Positions 7,655 to 16,965 of a DNA stretch of 64,000 bases are shown piece after piece; position 1 is the first letter of the stretch; each line of letters starts with the position of its first letter. Under the pieces are notes generated by a model that was not told the DNA's origin, did not search any database, and saw nothing but the letters and a program-made list of their open reading frames with translations. A program made the translations under genes and the position numbers. The stretch lies in assembly GCF_947169445.1 (NCBI RefSeq), contig NZ_CAMVPU010000001.1:124001-188000 (forward strand). Reading direction: 5' to 3'. This DNA comes from an uncultured Butyrivibrio sp. Lineage in GTDB: Bacteria > Bacillota > Clostridia > Lachnospirales > Lachnospiraceae.

Positions 7655-8878
7655 ATGAAGGTTTTAGAAGGTGGAGTAACTGCAGCGAAGGGCTTTGAGG
7701 CAGCAAGTTGCGAGGCAAATATCAAGTATAAAGACAGAACAGATATGGCAGCTGTTTATTCTCAGGTACCATGCGTCTGCGCAGGCACGTTCACATCAAA
7801 TGTTGTTAAGGCAGCATGTGTAATGTGGGATAAGGAAATCGTGGAATCAGGAAATCCAATGCAGGCTGTTATCGTTAATTCAGGTATAGCCAATGCATGT
7901 ACCGGCAAAGAGGGCTTTGATGCCTGTGAGGCTACAGCTAAGGCAGTAGAAAAGAGCCTTGGCGTTCCTTTCAAAAGTGTTGCTGTTGCATCCACCGGTG
8001 TTATTGGAATGCAGCTTCCTGTAGATAAGCTGGTGGCCGGAGTTGAGAAAATGAGTAAGACTCTTGATGGAAGCATTGCTGCCGGAACAGCTGCATCTAA
8101 GGCCATCATGACAACTGACACTGTTAATAAGGAAATAGCAGTTTCTTTTGAAATTGGCGGAAAGACTGTAACTCTTGGCGGTATGAGTAAGGGATCAGGA
8201 ATGATCCATCCCAATATGTGCACAATGCTTGCGTTCCTTACTTCAGATGTCGCTATCGAGAAAGCTCTTTTACAGGAGGCTGTTAGCAGCGTGGTTAAGG
8301 ATACCTTCAATATGATCACTGTAGATGGAGATACTTCTACTAATGACACATTGCTTCTGATGGCGAATGGACTTGCTGAGAATAAAAAGATAGATACTAA
8401 AGATGGCGATTATGAGACCTTCAAGGAAGCACTTTCCTACGTATGTGAGTTCCTTGCCAAGAAAATGGCAGCTGACGGAGAAGGAGCAAGCAAGCTCTTT
8501 GAAGCAAAGGTTATAAATGCCAAGACTAAGGACGATGCAAGATTGTTATCAAGGTCAATAGTTGGTTCAAACCTTTCAAAGGCTGCAATCTATGGATGTG
8601 ATGCCAACTTTGGACGTTTCCTTTGTGCTATGGGATATTCCGGAGCAGATTTTGACCAGAATAATGTAGAGCTTTTCTTTGAAAGTGCAAATGGAAAGCT
8701 CAAGGTATTCGACAAGGGAACGCCTATTGAATTTGATGAAGACGAGGCTCTTAAGATCATGCAGGCTGATGCGGTTACTGTTTTTGTAAATATGAACGAA
8801 GGAAGTGAAGAGGCTACTGCATGGGGATGCGATCTGACTTATGATTATGTGAAGATAAATGCAGATTACCGTTCATGA
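7655..8878 (+). CDS. argJ: Glutamate N-acetyltransferase / ornithine acetyltransferase
   Basis: Recycles the acetyl group from N-acetylornithine to glutamate and, if bifunctional, also makes N-acetylglutamate from acetyl-CoA. The precursor is 407 residues and is expected to cut itself before T190 within KGSGMIHPNMCTMLAF; the usual Ala before this Thr is Cys here, a mild oddity. The TTDT stretch (residues 153-156) and the later STND segment are also family features. AAAGGAAGG lies upstream of the ATG. Mono- versus bifunctionality cannot be read from sequence by eye. Confidence 0.96.
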   Translation: MKVLEGGVTAAKGFEAASCEANIKYKDRTDMAAVYSQVPCVCAGTFTSNVVKAACVMWDKEIVESGNPMQAVIVNSGIANACTGKEGFDACEATAKAVEKSLGVPFKSVAVASTGVIGMQLPVDKLVAGVEKMSKTLDGSIAAGTAASKAIMTTDTVNKEIAVSFEIGGKTVTLGGMSKGSGMIHPNMCTMLAFLTSDVAIEKALLQEAVSSVVKDTFNMITVDGDTSTNDTLLLMANGLAENKKIDTKDGDYETFKEALSYVCEFLAKKMAADGEGASKLFEAKVINAKTKDDARLLSRSIVGSNLSKAAIYGCDANFGRFLCAMGYSGADFDQNNVELFFESANGKLKVFDKGTPIEFDEDEALKIMQADAVTVFVNMNEGSEEATAWGCDLTYDYVKINADYRS

Positions 8879-8926
8879 TGAGGTGATGGAAATTTAACTT
8901 TTGTTTGATATTCGGAGGAGATAGAC

Positions 8927-9817
8927 ATGGATAATGATATGCAGGAAGTACTTAAAAAGGCAGAGGTTCTGGTAGAGGCACTACCATATATTCAGAAGTT
9001 CAACAGGAAAGTAATCGTTGTTAAGTATGGCGGAAGCGCTATGAGCAATCCTGAGCTTCAAAAGAGCGTAATAACTGATGTTACTCTTCTTAAGCTGGTT
9101 GGATTTAAGCCTATCATTGTTCACGGTGGCGGAAAGGCAATCAGCAACTGGGTTTCTAAAGTGGGAAAAGAGGCTGAGTTTGTAAATGGCCTTAGAGTAA
9201 CAGATGAAGAAACCATGGAAATTGCAGAGATGGTCCTTAGCCGTGTCAATAAGCAGCTGGTTACCATGGTGCAGGAGCTGGGAGTAAAATCCATCGGTAT
9301 CAGCGGCAAGGATTCAGGTCTTTTGCATGTTCAGAAAAAATATTCTGATGGAAAAGATATAGGCTTTGTCGGCGAAGTAGATAAGGTTGATCCAAAGGTA
9401 CTTTTTGACATGATGGATAATGATTATCTTCCTATCGTAGCGCCTGTGGGCTTTGACGATAATTTCGATACCTACAATATTAATGCTGATGATGCTGCCT
9501 GCGCTATAGCCAAGGCTGTAGGCGCCGATAAGCTGGCGTTCTTAACTGATATAGAGGGCGTTTACAGGGATATCAAGGATCCTTCAACCTTTATTTCAAG
9601 ACTTACATGTTCCGAGGCTGATGATCTGATCGCTAGCGGAAATATCGGAGGCGGAATGTTTCCTAAACTCAACAACTGTACAAATGCCATCAGGGAAGGT
9701 GTAAACAGGGTGCATATACTGGATGGAAGAATTCCTCATTGTCTGCTTCTTGAAATCTTTACCAATAAAGGTGTTGGAACCATGTTTATGGCGGATAATG
9801 ATGACCTGGCAGTATAA
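8927..9817 (+). CDS. argB: N-acetylglutamate kinase
   Basis: Phosphorylates N-acetylglutamate. KYGGSAM (near residue 30) is the phosphate-binding lysine/glycine motif, HGGGKAIS the second glycine loop, and the C-terminal third shows NIGGGMFPKL. The N-terminal extension of about 25 residues before the kinase core is typical of arginine-inhibited hexameric enzymes, so feedback control is plausible. GGAGGAG lies seven bases before the ATG. Confidence 0.96.
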   Translation: MDNDMQEVLKKAEVLVEALPYIQKFNRKVIVVKYGGSAMSNPELQKSVITDVTLLKLVGFKPIIVHGGGKAISNWVSKVGKEAEFVNGLRVTDEETMEIAEMVLSRVNKQLVTMVQELGVKSIGISGKDSGLLHVQKKYSDGKDIGFVGEVDKVDPKVLFDMMDNDYLPIVAPVGFDDNFDTYNINADDAACAIAKAVGADKLAFLTDIEGVYRDIKDPSTFISRLTCSEADDLIASGNIGGGMFPKLNNCTNAIREGVNRVHILDGRIPHCLLLEIFTNKGVGTMFMADNDDLAV

Positions 9818-9828
9818 AGGAGACTAAA

Positions 9829-11028
9829 ATGAGCGAGAAAATGCAAAAATACATTGATGAAGCTGAAAAAGATCTGCTCCATACCTATAACAGGTACCAG
9901 ATTGTGCTTGATAGAGGAGATGGTGTTTATCTCTATGATATAGATGGTAAGAAGTATCTTGATTTTGTGTCGGGAATAGCAGTATTTGCTTTTGGCTATA
10001 ATAACAAAGAGTATAATGACGCTCTCAAGGCTCAGATTGATAAGCTTCTGCACACTTCCAACTACTATTACAATGTTCCGGCTATAGAGGCTGCCAGGAA
10101 GATAAAAGAAGTATCCGGAATGGACAGAGTCTTTTTTACCAATAGCGGTGCTGAAGCAATTGAGGGAGCTATCAAGGCTGCGAGGAAGTACTATTTTAAT
10201 AAGACCGGGAAAAATGACGGACAGATAATCGCAATGAATCATTCCTTCCACGGAAGGACCTTCGGAGCTCTTTCGGTAACAGGAAATCCTCATTACAGGG
10301 AAGCCTTTGAACCGATGATCGGCAATATCTCTTTTGCTGACCTTAACGATTTTGATAGTGTATTGAAACTCGTTAACGACAAGACCTGCGCCATTATAAT
10401 GGAGACTGTTCAGGGAGAAGGCGGAATCTACCCGGCAACTAAGGAATTCCTTGAAAGTGTCAGGAAGTTATGCGATGAAAAAGATATTCTGCTGATACTG
10501 GATGAGATTCAGTGCGGAATGGGCAGAACCGGCTTCATGTACGCATGGCAGAGATATGGAGTTAAACCGGATATCATGACTACAGCCAAAGCTCTTGGGT
10601 GCGGCGTTCCGGTAGGAGCATTTTTACTTAATGAAAAAGCAGGCGCCAATTCACTTGTTGCAGGGGATCATGGAACCACCTATGGAGGCAATCCTTTTGC
10701 CTGTGCTGCGATAGGTAAGGTACTTGATTTATTTAAGCAGGACAATATAATAGAGAATGTGAATGAGGTGGCTCCTTACTTAGAAAAACGCCTTGATGAG
10801 CTTAAGGAACAATATGATTTTATTGTTGACAGACGAGGCGTTGGATTCATGCAGGGGCTTGTGTTTGACAGGCCTGTTGCTCCGGTGATAAATAAAGCAC
10901 TCGAAAATGGTTTGATCCTTATTAATGCAGGAGCAGAGATTATCAGATTCGTTCCACCTCTCATAATTACTAAAGAGAATGTGGATGACATGATCGATAT
11001 TTTGAAGTCATGTCTGGAGTCTATATGA
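9829..11028 (+). CDS. argD: Acetylornithine aminotransferase
   Basis: A class-III PLP aminotransferase converting N-acetylglutamate semialdehyde to N-acetylornithine. The PLP-binding lysine is in TTAKALGCGVP (about residue 250); the LDEIQCGMGRTG segment holds the cofactor-binding aspartate, and TNSGAEAIEGAIKAAR is the phosphate-binding region. The gene begins 11 bases after argB with AAGGAG before the ATG. Its stop codon overlaps the start of the next gene (ATGA), so the unrelated solute-binding protein downstream may be translated from the same message. Confidence 0.95.
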   Translation: MSEKMQKYIDEAEKDLLHTYNRYQIVLDRGDGVYLYDIDGKKYLDFVSGIAVFAFGYNNKEYNDALKAQIDKLLHTSNYYYNVPAIEAARKIKEVSGMDRVFFTNSGAEAIEGAIKAARKYYFNKTGKNDGQIIAMNHSFHGRTFGALSVTGNPHYREAFEPMIGNISFADLNDFDSVLKLVNDKTCAIIMETVQGEGGIYPATKEFLESVRKLCDEKDILLILDEIQCGMGRTGFMYAWQRYGVKPDIMTTAKALGCGVPVGAFLLNEKAGANSLVAGDHGTTYGGNPFACAAIGKVLDLFKQDNIIENVNEVAPYLEKRLDELKEQYDFIVDRRGVGFMQGLVFDRPVAPVINKALENGLILINAGAEIIRFVPPLIITKENVDDMIDILKSCLESI

Positions 11029-12533
11029 AAATAAAAACAAGAATTTTTTCTATTATATTATTAGCTTGTACTGTAGCGGGCGCATTTGTTTACGCCCGCT
11101 CAGACAAGAATATTTTCGAAAATCATGCGTTGTTCCCACAGAACAAGACAACAGTGAGACTGTGGTATACGGATGATTCTCTTACGAGTTATCTACAGGC
11201 TAAGGCTGTGGCTTATTCAGAAGTCAATCAGCGTGTCAGAATAGAGCCTGTCCTTGTTTCTGGCCTTGAATATCTCGAGGCTATCAATAAAGCGTCACTT
11301 ACTCAGGAAACTTATCCGGATCTTTACATAATTACAAATGATTCACTGGAGAAGGCTTATTTGGCAGGTCTTGCCATGGAAATTGCTGATGGAGAGGATT
11401 ACCTCACAGATGAGATGTTCCCGGATGCTGCGATCAGTTCTGTTACCTATAAGAACAGACATATAGCTTATCCTATGTACTTTGAGACCAGCTCTCTTGT
11501 TTACAATAAGACATATCTTGAAGAGATGGCTGTTGAAAATATTCAGTCACAGATGGATGCGCAGTCACTCGAAGGCGAGGAAGAAAGCGCACCCCAGGAA
11601 GGTTCAGAAGAAGGCACTGATGAGAGCAGTACTGAAGCTTCTGAGGATACAGAGGGTGCAAGTGAGATTTCCAAGGCTATGATAGAAGAAGAGGTTAGCT
11701 CTAATATTCCTCTTACTATTTCTGATATTCTTAAGTTTGCGGAGAGCTACAATGCTCCTGAGCAGGTAGAAGCGGTATTTAAGTGGGATGTTACAGATAT
11801 TTTCTATAACTACTTCTTTGTTGGAAATTATATGAATGTCGGCGGGAAAGCCGGAGATGACATTAGTCAGATCGATATATACAATACGGATACCATCAGC
11901 TGTATGAAGATTTATCAGCAGCTTAATCAGTTCTTTGCTATTGATGCAGCAGAAATTGATTATGACAAGGTGGTAAGTGATTTCATTGATGGCAAGATAG
12001 TCTTTACCGTTGCTACAACTGATGTGCTTAGCAAGATAAAAGAGGCTCAGGCAAGCGGCGAATGTCCCTACGAATTTGCAGTTGCTGATATGCCGGCTCT
12101 TACAGCAGATTTCGGAACCAGGACTATGTCTGTTACCAACTGTATTGTTGTAAATGGTTATACAGAGAATGTGTCTGTGGCCAATGCGGTTGCACGCTAT
12201 ATATGTAATGATAATTCAGGTGATCTTTACCTTAACAGCGGCAAGATTTCAGCCCATTACGGTGTAAAGAATACAGATAGTAATATAAATACCTTTGTAT
12301 CGGTGTACAACGATTCAGTTCCAATGCCCAAGACTATTGAGACAAGTAATCTTTGGATGGAGCTTGAGATTGCTTTTACCAAAATCTGGAATGGTGAAGA
12401 TTGTAATTCTACGTTAAAAGCCGTGTCTGAGAGCATCATGACACAGGTAACAGGACAGGCCTTTACCGAAGAATTCATCCCGGATCCTGATGATGAGGAA
12501 ATCACCGCAGGACTGGTTGAAGAAAGTGATTAA
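11025..12533 (+). CDS. Extracellular solute-binding protein with acidic low-complexity insert
   Basis: A 502-residue exported protein. The N-terminal hydrophobic stretch contains LLAC, which could be a lipobox, but the residues after it stay hydrophobic, so an uncleaved anchor is also possible. The mature part resembles family-1 (sugar-type) solute-binding proteins. A Ser/Glu/Thr/Gln-rich stretch at about residues 170-225 interrupts the fold and looks like a flexible insert. ATG 11025 overlaps the argD stop codon (ATGA). No ABC permease or ATPase genes are adjacent, so the ligand and transport partner are unknown. Confidence 0.75.
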   Translation: MKIKTRIFSIILLACTVAGAFVYARSDKNIFENHALFPQNKTTVRLWYTDDSLTSYLQAKAVAYSEVNQRVRIEPVLVSGLEYLEAINKASLTQETYPDLYIITNDSLEKAYLAGLAMEIADGEDYLTDEMFPDAAISSVTYKNRHIAYPMYFETSSLVYNKTYLEEMAVENIQSQMDAQSLEGEEESAPQEGSEEGTDESSTEASEDTEGASEISKAMIEEEVSSNIPLTISDILKFAESYNAPEQVEAVFKWDVTDIFYNYFFVGNYMNVGGKAGDDISQIDIYNTDTISCMKIYQQLNQFFAIDAAEIDYDKVVSDFIDGKIVFTVATTDVLSKIKEAQASGECPYEFAVADMPALTADFGTRTMSVTNCIVVNGYTENVSVANAVARYICNDNSGDLYLNSGKISAHYGVKNTDSNINTFVSVYNDSVPMPKTIETSNLWMELEIAFTKIWNGEDCNSTLKAVSESIMTQVTGQAFTEEFIPDPDDEEITAGLVEESD

Positions 12534-12589
12534 TGTTGTTACAATAAAAAATGCATGGCGGGGTCCTCTCTTTTGAAAAAGGAGGAAAC

Positions 12590-13264
12590 ATGCGAAAAAG
12601 ATTTGTTTTTATTTTATTAGTATTATTATTATCATTGGTGGGATGCAGGAGAGCTGATTCTGATGTTTTCTTGCTCTCGGATGATGGAAAAAGCTTATCG
12701 GAGCCTGTGCTTTCTGATAGCTCTTTGGAAGCATCTAAAGAGGAGACTATAAAGGCTACAGAATCATTAGTCTGTGAAGAGGCACATGAGGAAGTCAAAA
12801 GGCTTCTAGCTGTTTTTGTATGCGGTGCTGTGACAAATCCAGGGGTTTATTATCTTGAGGATGGGAGCAGACTTATGGAAGCAGTCGATGCGGCCGGTGG
12901 CTTTACTGAAGATGCAGATGATACCTATGTGAATCTGGCTGCTGAAGTTGTTGATGGTATGAAACTTAAAATTCCGACCATCACTGATGCATTTAGTGAA
13001 AATACTTCTGAAGTAATCGAGTCTTTTGATCTTGAAGTTGATTCATCTAATAACTCACAAAGCCTTGGAGCAAGGCTGGTCAATATTAATACAGCTTCTA
13101 AGGATGAACTTAAGACTTTGCCTGGAATTGGTGATGGGATAGCAGATCGGATCATCAAGTATCGGACGGATAATGGAAAGTTTTCGAGCATAGAAGATAT
13201 CATGAGAATATCCGGAATCAAGGATAAGCTTTATGGCAAAATCAAGGATTTGATTACAGTTTAG
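12590..13264 (+). CDS. comEA: ComEA-like DNA-binding protein, predicted lipoprotein
   Basis: A 224-residue protein with a lipoprotein signal (hydrophobic leucine run ending LSLVGC), then an acidic linker, an SLBB-type domain (VFVCGAVTNPGVYYLEDGS) and a C-terminal helix-hairpin-helix pair (NINTASKDELKTLPGIGDG; GKFSSIEDIMRISGIKDK). This is the ComEA architecture: binding of double-stranded DNA at the cell surface for uptake through ComEC, whose gene is at 41762. ComEA is usually held by a transmembrane helix; a lipid anchor is a variant. AAAGGAGG supports ATG 12590 over the earlier ATG at 12551. Confidence 0.88.
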   Translation: MRKRFVFILLVLLLSLVGCRRADSDVFLLSDDGKSLSEPVLSDSSLEASKEETIKATESLVCEEAHEEVKRLLAVFVCGAVTNPGVYYLEDGSRLMEAVDAAGGFTEDADDTYVNLAAEVVDGMKLKIPTITDAFSENTSEVIESFDLEVDSSNNSQSLGARLVNINTASKDELKTLPGIGDGIADRIIKYRTDNGKFSSIEDIMRISGIKDKLYGKIKDLITV

Positions 13265-13278
13265 AAATGGTGATATAG

Positions 13279-13959
13279 ATGGGAAAAAAGGCACTTGTTG
13301 TTGATGATGAAAAGATTATAGTAAAGGGAATCAAGTTCAGTCTCGAGCAGGACGGAATTGAAGTGGACTGTGCCTACGATGGACAGGAAGCTCTGGATAA
13401 GGCAAGAGGCGGAGATTATGACATTATTCTTTTAGATGTTATGCTGCCTGTTTTGTCAGGATTTGAAGTATGTCAGCAGATAAGAGAGTTTTCTAATGTG
13501 CCTATCATTATGCTTACTGCCAAGGGCGATGATATGGACAAGATCCTGGGACTTGAATACGGAGCTGATGATTATATCACCAAGCCTTTTAATATTCTGG
13601 AAGTTAAGGCTAGGATTAAAGCTATCATGCGAAGAGCTTCCAAGAACTCTATGGAGAAGGGCGTTATAACTTATGGCGATCTTAAGCTTTACGAGGAATA
13701 TCGCAGAGTATTTGTAGGAAATAAGGAAATAAATGTAACGAGTAGAGAGTATGAGCTTTTGGAACTTCTTGCTGCTAATCCGGGCAAGGTGTATTCAAGA
13801 GATGAGCTTCTTACAACCATTTGGGGGACTGAATATCCTGGAGATGCCAGAACTGTTGATGTTCATATAAGGAGGCTTCGTGAGAAATTAGAGTCGACTC
13901 CCAGTGAACCACGGTATGTAAGGACTAAATGGGGAAGCGGCTATTATTTCCAGGCCTAA
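13279..13959 (+). CDS. OmpR/PhoB-family response regulator
   Basis: The receiver domain (residues 1-120) has phospho-acceptor aspartate in DIILLDVMLP and the KPF lysine near residue 100. The C-terminal winged helix contains the TSREYELLELLAANPGKV recognition region and ends RYVRTKWGSGYYF. The gene is followed after nine bases by its kinase. The domain layout is WalR-like, but there is no walH/walI neighbour to confirm that role, so the regulon is unknown. Confidence 0.94.
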   Translation: MGKKALVVDDEKIIVKGIKFSLEQDGIEVDCAYDGQEALDKARGGDYDIILLDVMLPVLSGFEVCQQIREFSNVPIIMLTAKGDDMDKILGLEYGADDYITKPFNILEVKARIKAIMRRASKNSMEKGVITYGDLKLYEEYRRVFVGNKEINVTSREYELLELLAANPGKVYSRDELLTTIWGTEYPGDARTVDVHIRRLREKLESTPSEPRYVRTKWGSGYYFQA

Positions 13960-13968
13960 AGAGTAATT

Positions 13969-15483
13969 ATGAATAAATATGTTAGCAGCATTGCTTCATT
14001 CATAAAACAACTAAAGATAAGTGATCTTTTTAAAAGTCTACGGGTACGATTCTTTATAGTGTTGGCTGTCACCGGATTATTGTCATGCCTTTGCGTGCAT
14101 TGGATAATCCTTGACAGTTATAAGGATCGTGCGGTCAGTGTTAAATCTACAGAAGTTCAGACACAGCTTAAAATTCTAGCTAATCACCTAATTGTATATA
14201 ACTATTTGCAGAGTCCATCTTCAGACGTTATAAATGCTGAACTGGATATGCTTGCCAATCTTTATGATGGCCGTGTAATGGTCATAAATGATGATCTTAA
14301 GGTTGTAAAGGACACCTACAATATCAGTCAGGGCAAAACAATTATCGCAGAAGAAGTTGTGCGCTGTCTCAAAACAGGTACAAAGGGCAGTGTATCAAGG
14401 TTCGATGAAAGTAATGGCTATATAGAGCTTGTAACGCCTATCGTCGGAACACTTATGATCGAGGAACAGGATGTATCAGACAGAGGTGATCCTAATGAAG
14501 TAGTAAGAGGCGTGCTACTTACCAGTGTTTCTACAGATACGATTACTACTACAATGGAAATACTTGATAGAAGAGCTACAACTATTGAGATTATCATTAT
14601 TCTCATTATCTTTGTGCTTGCAGCGCTGGTTTCCTATGGGCTTCTTCGTCCCTTTGACAGGATTACGGCAGCTATCAACGATATCAAGGAAGGCTATACC
14701 GATAAGCCAATAGTTGGACCAAATTATATCGAGACCGAGCAGATCATCAAGGCTTTCAATGCTCTGCTTAGGAGGATGAAAGTTCTGGATGATTCCAGAC
14801 AGGAATTTGTTTCCAATGTGTCTCATGAGCTCAAAACCCCTATTACTTCCATGAAGATCCTTGCAGATTCTCTTTTGGCACAGGAAGATGTTCCTTATGA
14901 GGTTTACAGGGAATTTATGGCAGATATAGGGAGCGAAATAGACAGAGAAGATAAGATCATCAATGACCTTCTTTCGCTTGTACGAATGGACAAGACTTCT
15001 GCGGAGCTTAATATCACTTCAGTTGATGTTGTTGCCCTTACTGAGAGCGTTTTAAAAAGAATGCGTCCTATTGCAAGAAAACACAATATTGAACTGGTTC
15101 TGGACAGTAAAAGAGCTATCACTGCGGAAATAGACGAAGTTAAGATTTCCCTTGTGATAATGAATCTGGTTGAAAATGCTATTAAGTACAATGAGGACAA
15201 TGGTTTTGTAAGAGTTGAGCTTGATGCGGACCATCAGTTCTTTTATGTAATCGTAGTTGATTCTGGCATGGGTATTCCTGAGGAATCTCTGGATCATATT
15301 TATGAGAGGTTCTATCGTGTAGATAAGTCGAGATCGAGAGAAATTGGTGGAACAGGTCTTGGATTATCAATAGTTAGAAATGCGATTCTCATGCACAGAG
15401 GTTCTATTGATGTAAAGAGCACTGTTGGTGAGGGTACAACCTTTACCGTTAAGATTCCGCTTAGTAACGCAGGTAAAAAATGA
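13969..15483 (+). CDS. Membrane sensor histidine kinase
   Basis: Two transmembrane helices (about residues 25-45 and 203-225) enclose an extracytoplasmic sensor region of about 160 residues. A HAMP segment follows, then the phospho-acceptor helix (FVSNVSHELKTPITSMK, His near 285), the N box (NLVENAIKYN), the G1 box (DSGMGIP) and the G2 box (GGTGLGLSIV). It pairs with the response regulator just upstream. The stop codon overlaps the start of the GerMN lipoprotein gene, so the three are one operon, and the lipoprotein may take part in signal sensing. Confidence 0.94.
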   Translation: MNKYVSSIASFIKQLKISDLFKSLRVRFFIVLAVTGLLSCLCVHWIILDSYKDRAVSVKSTEVQTQLKILANHLIVYNYLQSPSSDVINAELDMLANLYDGRVMVINDDLKVVKDTYNISQGKTIIAEEVVRCLKTGTKGSVSRFDESNGYIELVTPIVGTLMIEEQDVSDRGDPNEVVRGVLLTSVSTDTITTTMEILDRRATTIEIIIILIIFVLAALVSYGLLRPFDRITAAINDIKEGYTDKPIVGPNYIETEQIIKAFNALLRRMKVLDDSRQEFVSNVSHELKTPITSMKILADSLLAQEDVPYEVYREFMADIGSEIDREDKIINDLLSLVRMDKTSAELNITSVDVVALTESVLKRMRPIARKHNIELVLDSKRAITAEIDEVKISLVIMNLVENAIKYNEDNGFVRVELDADHQFFYVIVVDSGMGIPEESLDHIYERFYRVDKSRSREIGGTGLGLSIVRNAILMHRGSIDVKSTVGEGTTFTVKIPLSNAGKK

Positions 15484-16427
15484 TGTTTAAGGGGCAAAGA
15501 CTAAATAAATTCATAAAGCGTTTTAGCATTCTGGTATCTTTATTGATACTTTTTTTGTCATGCGTATCCTGTCAGAAAAAAGAGGTGGTTTCTGATAATG
15601 CAATCAGCGTCTTCTATGTTAACACCAGTGAAACCGGTATTGTTTCCAAGGATTATGAACTTAAGGCCCAGATGAGTGATACTAATGAGGCTATTGATGA
15701 GCTGATTGAAGTGCTTAAGACCATGCCTGACAGAATGCAGTATGAGGCTCCTATTGCCGGAGATATAGATCTTATCGGCTATTCTCTTCATGATAAGCTT
15801 CTGACTCTGAATTTTGATGTGAATTATATGAATTTGGGGAGAACGATAGAAATTCTGGACAGGGCTGCTATAGTCAGAACCTTTACCCAGCTTGAAAATG
15901 TAGATTATGTTTCTTTTCAGATAGAGGGTACGCCGCTTCTTGATCACAATGGTAATGTTATCGGTAATATGTCGGCAGATACTTTTATTTTTAATGCCGG
16001 TAATGAGATAAATAACTACGAGAAGGTTGAATTAAAGCTCTATTTTGCGAACTCTGACGGGAACAAGCTTGTACCTGTTTACAGATCTGTAGTTTACAAC
16101 AGTAATATTTCCATGGAAAAGCTGGCGGTAGAGCAGGTTATAAGTGGACCTAATACCGATATAGCCTATGCGACTGTTTCTAAGGATGCGAAGGTTAAGA
16201 GTATTAATGTAAAAGATGGAGTCTGCTACATTGATTTTGATAATGCCTTTCTTACTCAGGCAAGCAATGTCAGTGCTGAGGTTGCCATTTATTCAATAGT
16301 CAACACAGTTACTGAGCTTTCCAATATTAACAGGGTAGCGTTTTCTGTTAATGGGGATTCAACTTTTCCTTTTGCTGATATGATCATCAGCGGATCCTAT
16401 GAGAGAAATCTGGACTTGATTGAATAA
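15480..16427 (+). CDS. GerMN-domain lipoprotein
   Basis: The N-terminus is a signal peptide ending in LSCVSC, a lipobox. The mature part holds two GerMN (sporulation/spore-germination) repeats, at about residues 50-160 and 190-305; these domains are found in GerM and in surface proteins of non-sporulating bacteria too. Start ATG 15480 overlaps the kinase stop; ATG 15483 is an in-frame alternative. The C-terminal end (SYERNLDLIE) has a decayed relative at 41635-41742, in front of comEC. A bidirectional terminator follows. Confidence 0.85.
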   Translation: MMFKGQRLNKFIKRFSILVSLLILFLSCVSCQKKEVVSDNAISVFYVNTSETGIVSKDYELKAQMSDTNEAIDELIEVLKTMPDRMQYEAPIAGDIDLIGYSLHDKLLTLNFDVNYMNLGRTIEILDRAAIVRTFTQLENVDYVSFQIEGTPLLDHNGNVIGNMSADTFIFNAGNEINNYEKVELKLYFANSDGNKLVPVYRSVVYNSNISMEKLAVEQVISGPNTDIAYATVSKDAKVKSINVKDGVCYIDFDNAFLTQASNVSAEVAIYSIVNTVTELSNINRVAFSVNGDSTFPFADMIISGSYERNLDLIE

Positions 16428-16482
16428 ATGATTTTGCAAAAGAATTTGTAAGTAGATGCCTTAATTGCCTCTTTTTGCAACA

Positions 16483-16512
16483 AAAAAGGAAAGCAAATAT
16501 GCTTTCCTTTTT
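16483..16512. terminator. Bidirectional terminator at the left edge of the integrative element
   Basis: AAAAAGGAAAGC (16483-16494) pairs perfectly with GCTTTCCTTTTT (16501-16512) over a six-base loop, with T-runs on both strands. On the plus strand it ends the GerMN operon. On the minus strand it lies just where the terminator of the tRNA-Met gene would have been before the element inserted, since the displaced tRNA 3' end abuts it. Confidence 0.85.
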
Positions 16513-16538
16513 AGTAGCGAGAGGGGGATTCGAACCCT
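16512..16538. repeat. attL: displaced 3' end of tRNA-Met
   Basis: TAGTAGCGAGAGGGGGA is identical to the tRNA-Met 3' end at 23155-23171. The next ten bases match at all but two positions (16529 and 16531). Read on the minus strand it is a T-arm plus acceptor 3' strand with no 5' tRNA half, that is, the original host tRNA end pushed away by integration. Confidence 0.88.
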
Positions 16539-16593
16539 ATCCTACAAGTCCTAGAACCCACAAGAAAGGAGGCTTCCAGGACTGCCAATCATC

Positions 16594-16626
16594 AAAGTAA
16601 CCAATGAAAAAATACAAAGTAACCAA
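16594..16626 (+). promoter_or_regulatory. Left pair of integrase arm-type repeats
   Basis: AAAGTAACCAA occurs at 16594-16604 and again at 16616-16626, 22 bp apart (two helical turns). The same core is found twice near the right end (23052 and 23082) in the same orientation, as expected for arm-binding sites of a tyrosine integrase. Binding is inferred. Confidence 0.6.
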
Positions 16627-16629
16627 AAA

Positions 16630-16965
16630 CTATTTTATTCCTTCAAGTTGTTTTTTGAACTCAGGAATGACATTGAAAACAATGTCACATATGATTGTCC
16701 AGCTTGTGTTGTCATAATCGTGAACAAGTCTGTGACGTAGACCTGATATCTTGCTCCAAGGAATGCCGTTATGTGCATCCTTGAAATCTTTTGACAGGTT
16801 ATAAGCGTGTTCTCCAATGTTGTACAAAGGTGTGGTAAGAGTCCATCTTATTGTTTCATCTTCTAGAACCTGTTCTCTGGTAAGCTTACTATCATTAACA
16901 TAAGCAATAAGCTTATCTACTGTGATTTTTATCTTTTCGATTCGTTGTTCATCAGTGTATTGCAT
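16630..16965 (-). CDS. hepT: HepT-like HEPN ribonuclease toxin
   Basis: A 111-residue HEPN/DUF86 protein. The catalytic RX4HXY motif is present as R77-H82-Y84 in RHRLVHDY. In characterised HepT/MntA pairs the toxin is an RNase that is silenced when the antitoxin adds AMP groups to the motif tyrosine. The gene follows mntA with a one-base overlap and would be translated with it. Such modules are common on mobile elements, where they promote maintenance or phage defence. Its stop lies only a few bases from the arm-type repeats. Confidence 0.9.
   Translation of the reverse strand: MQYTDEQRIEKIKITVDKLIAYVNDSKLTREQVLEDETIRWTLTTPLYNIGEHAYNLSKDFKDAHNGIPWSKISGLRHRLVHDYDNTSWTIICDIVFNVIPEFKKQLEGIK

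Noticed and set aside
16538..16590. Second complete tRNA next to attL
   Set aside because: Only the T-arm and acceptor end are tRNA-like. The neighbouring AGTCCTAGAA/TTCCAGGACT hairpin does not make a D-arm or anticodon arm.
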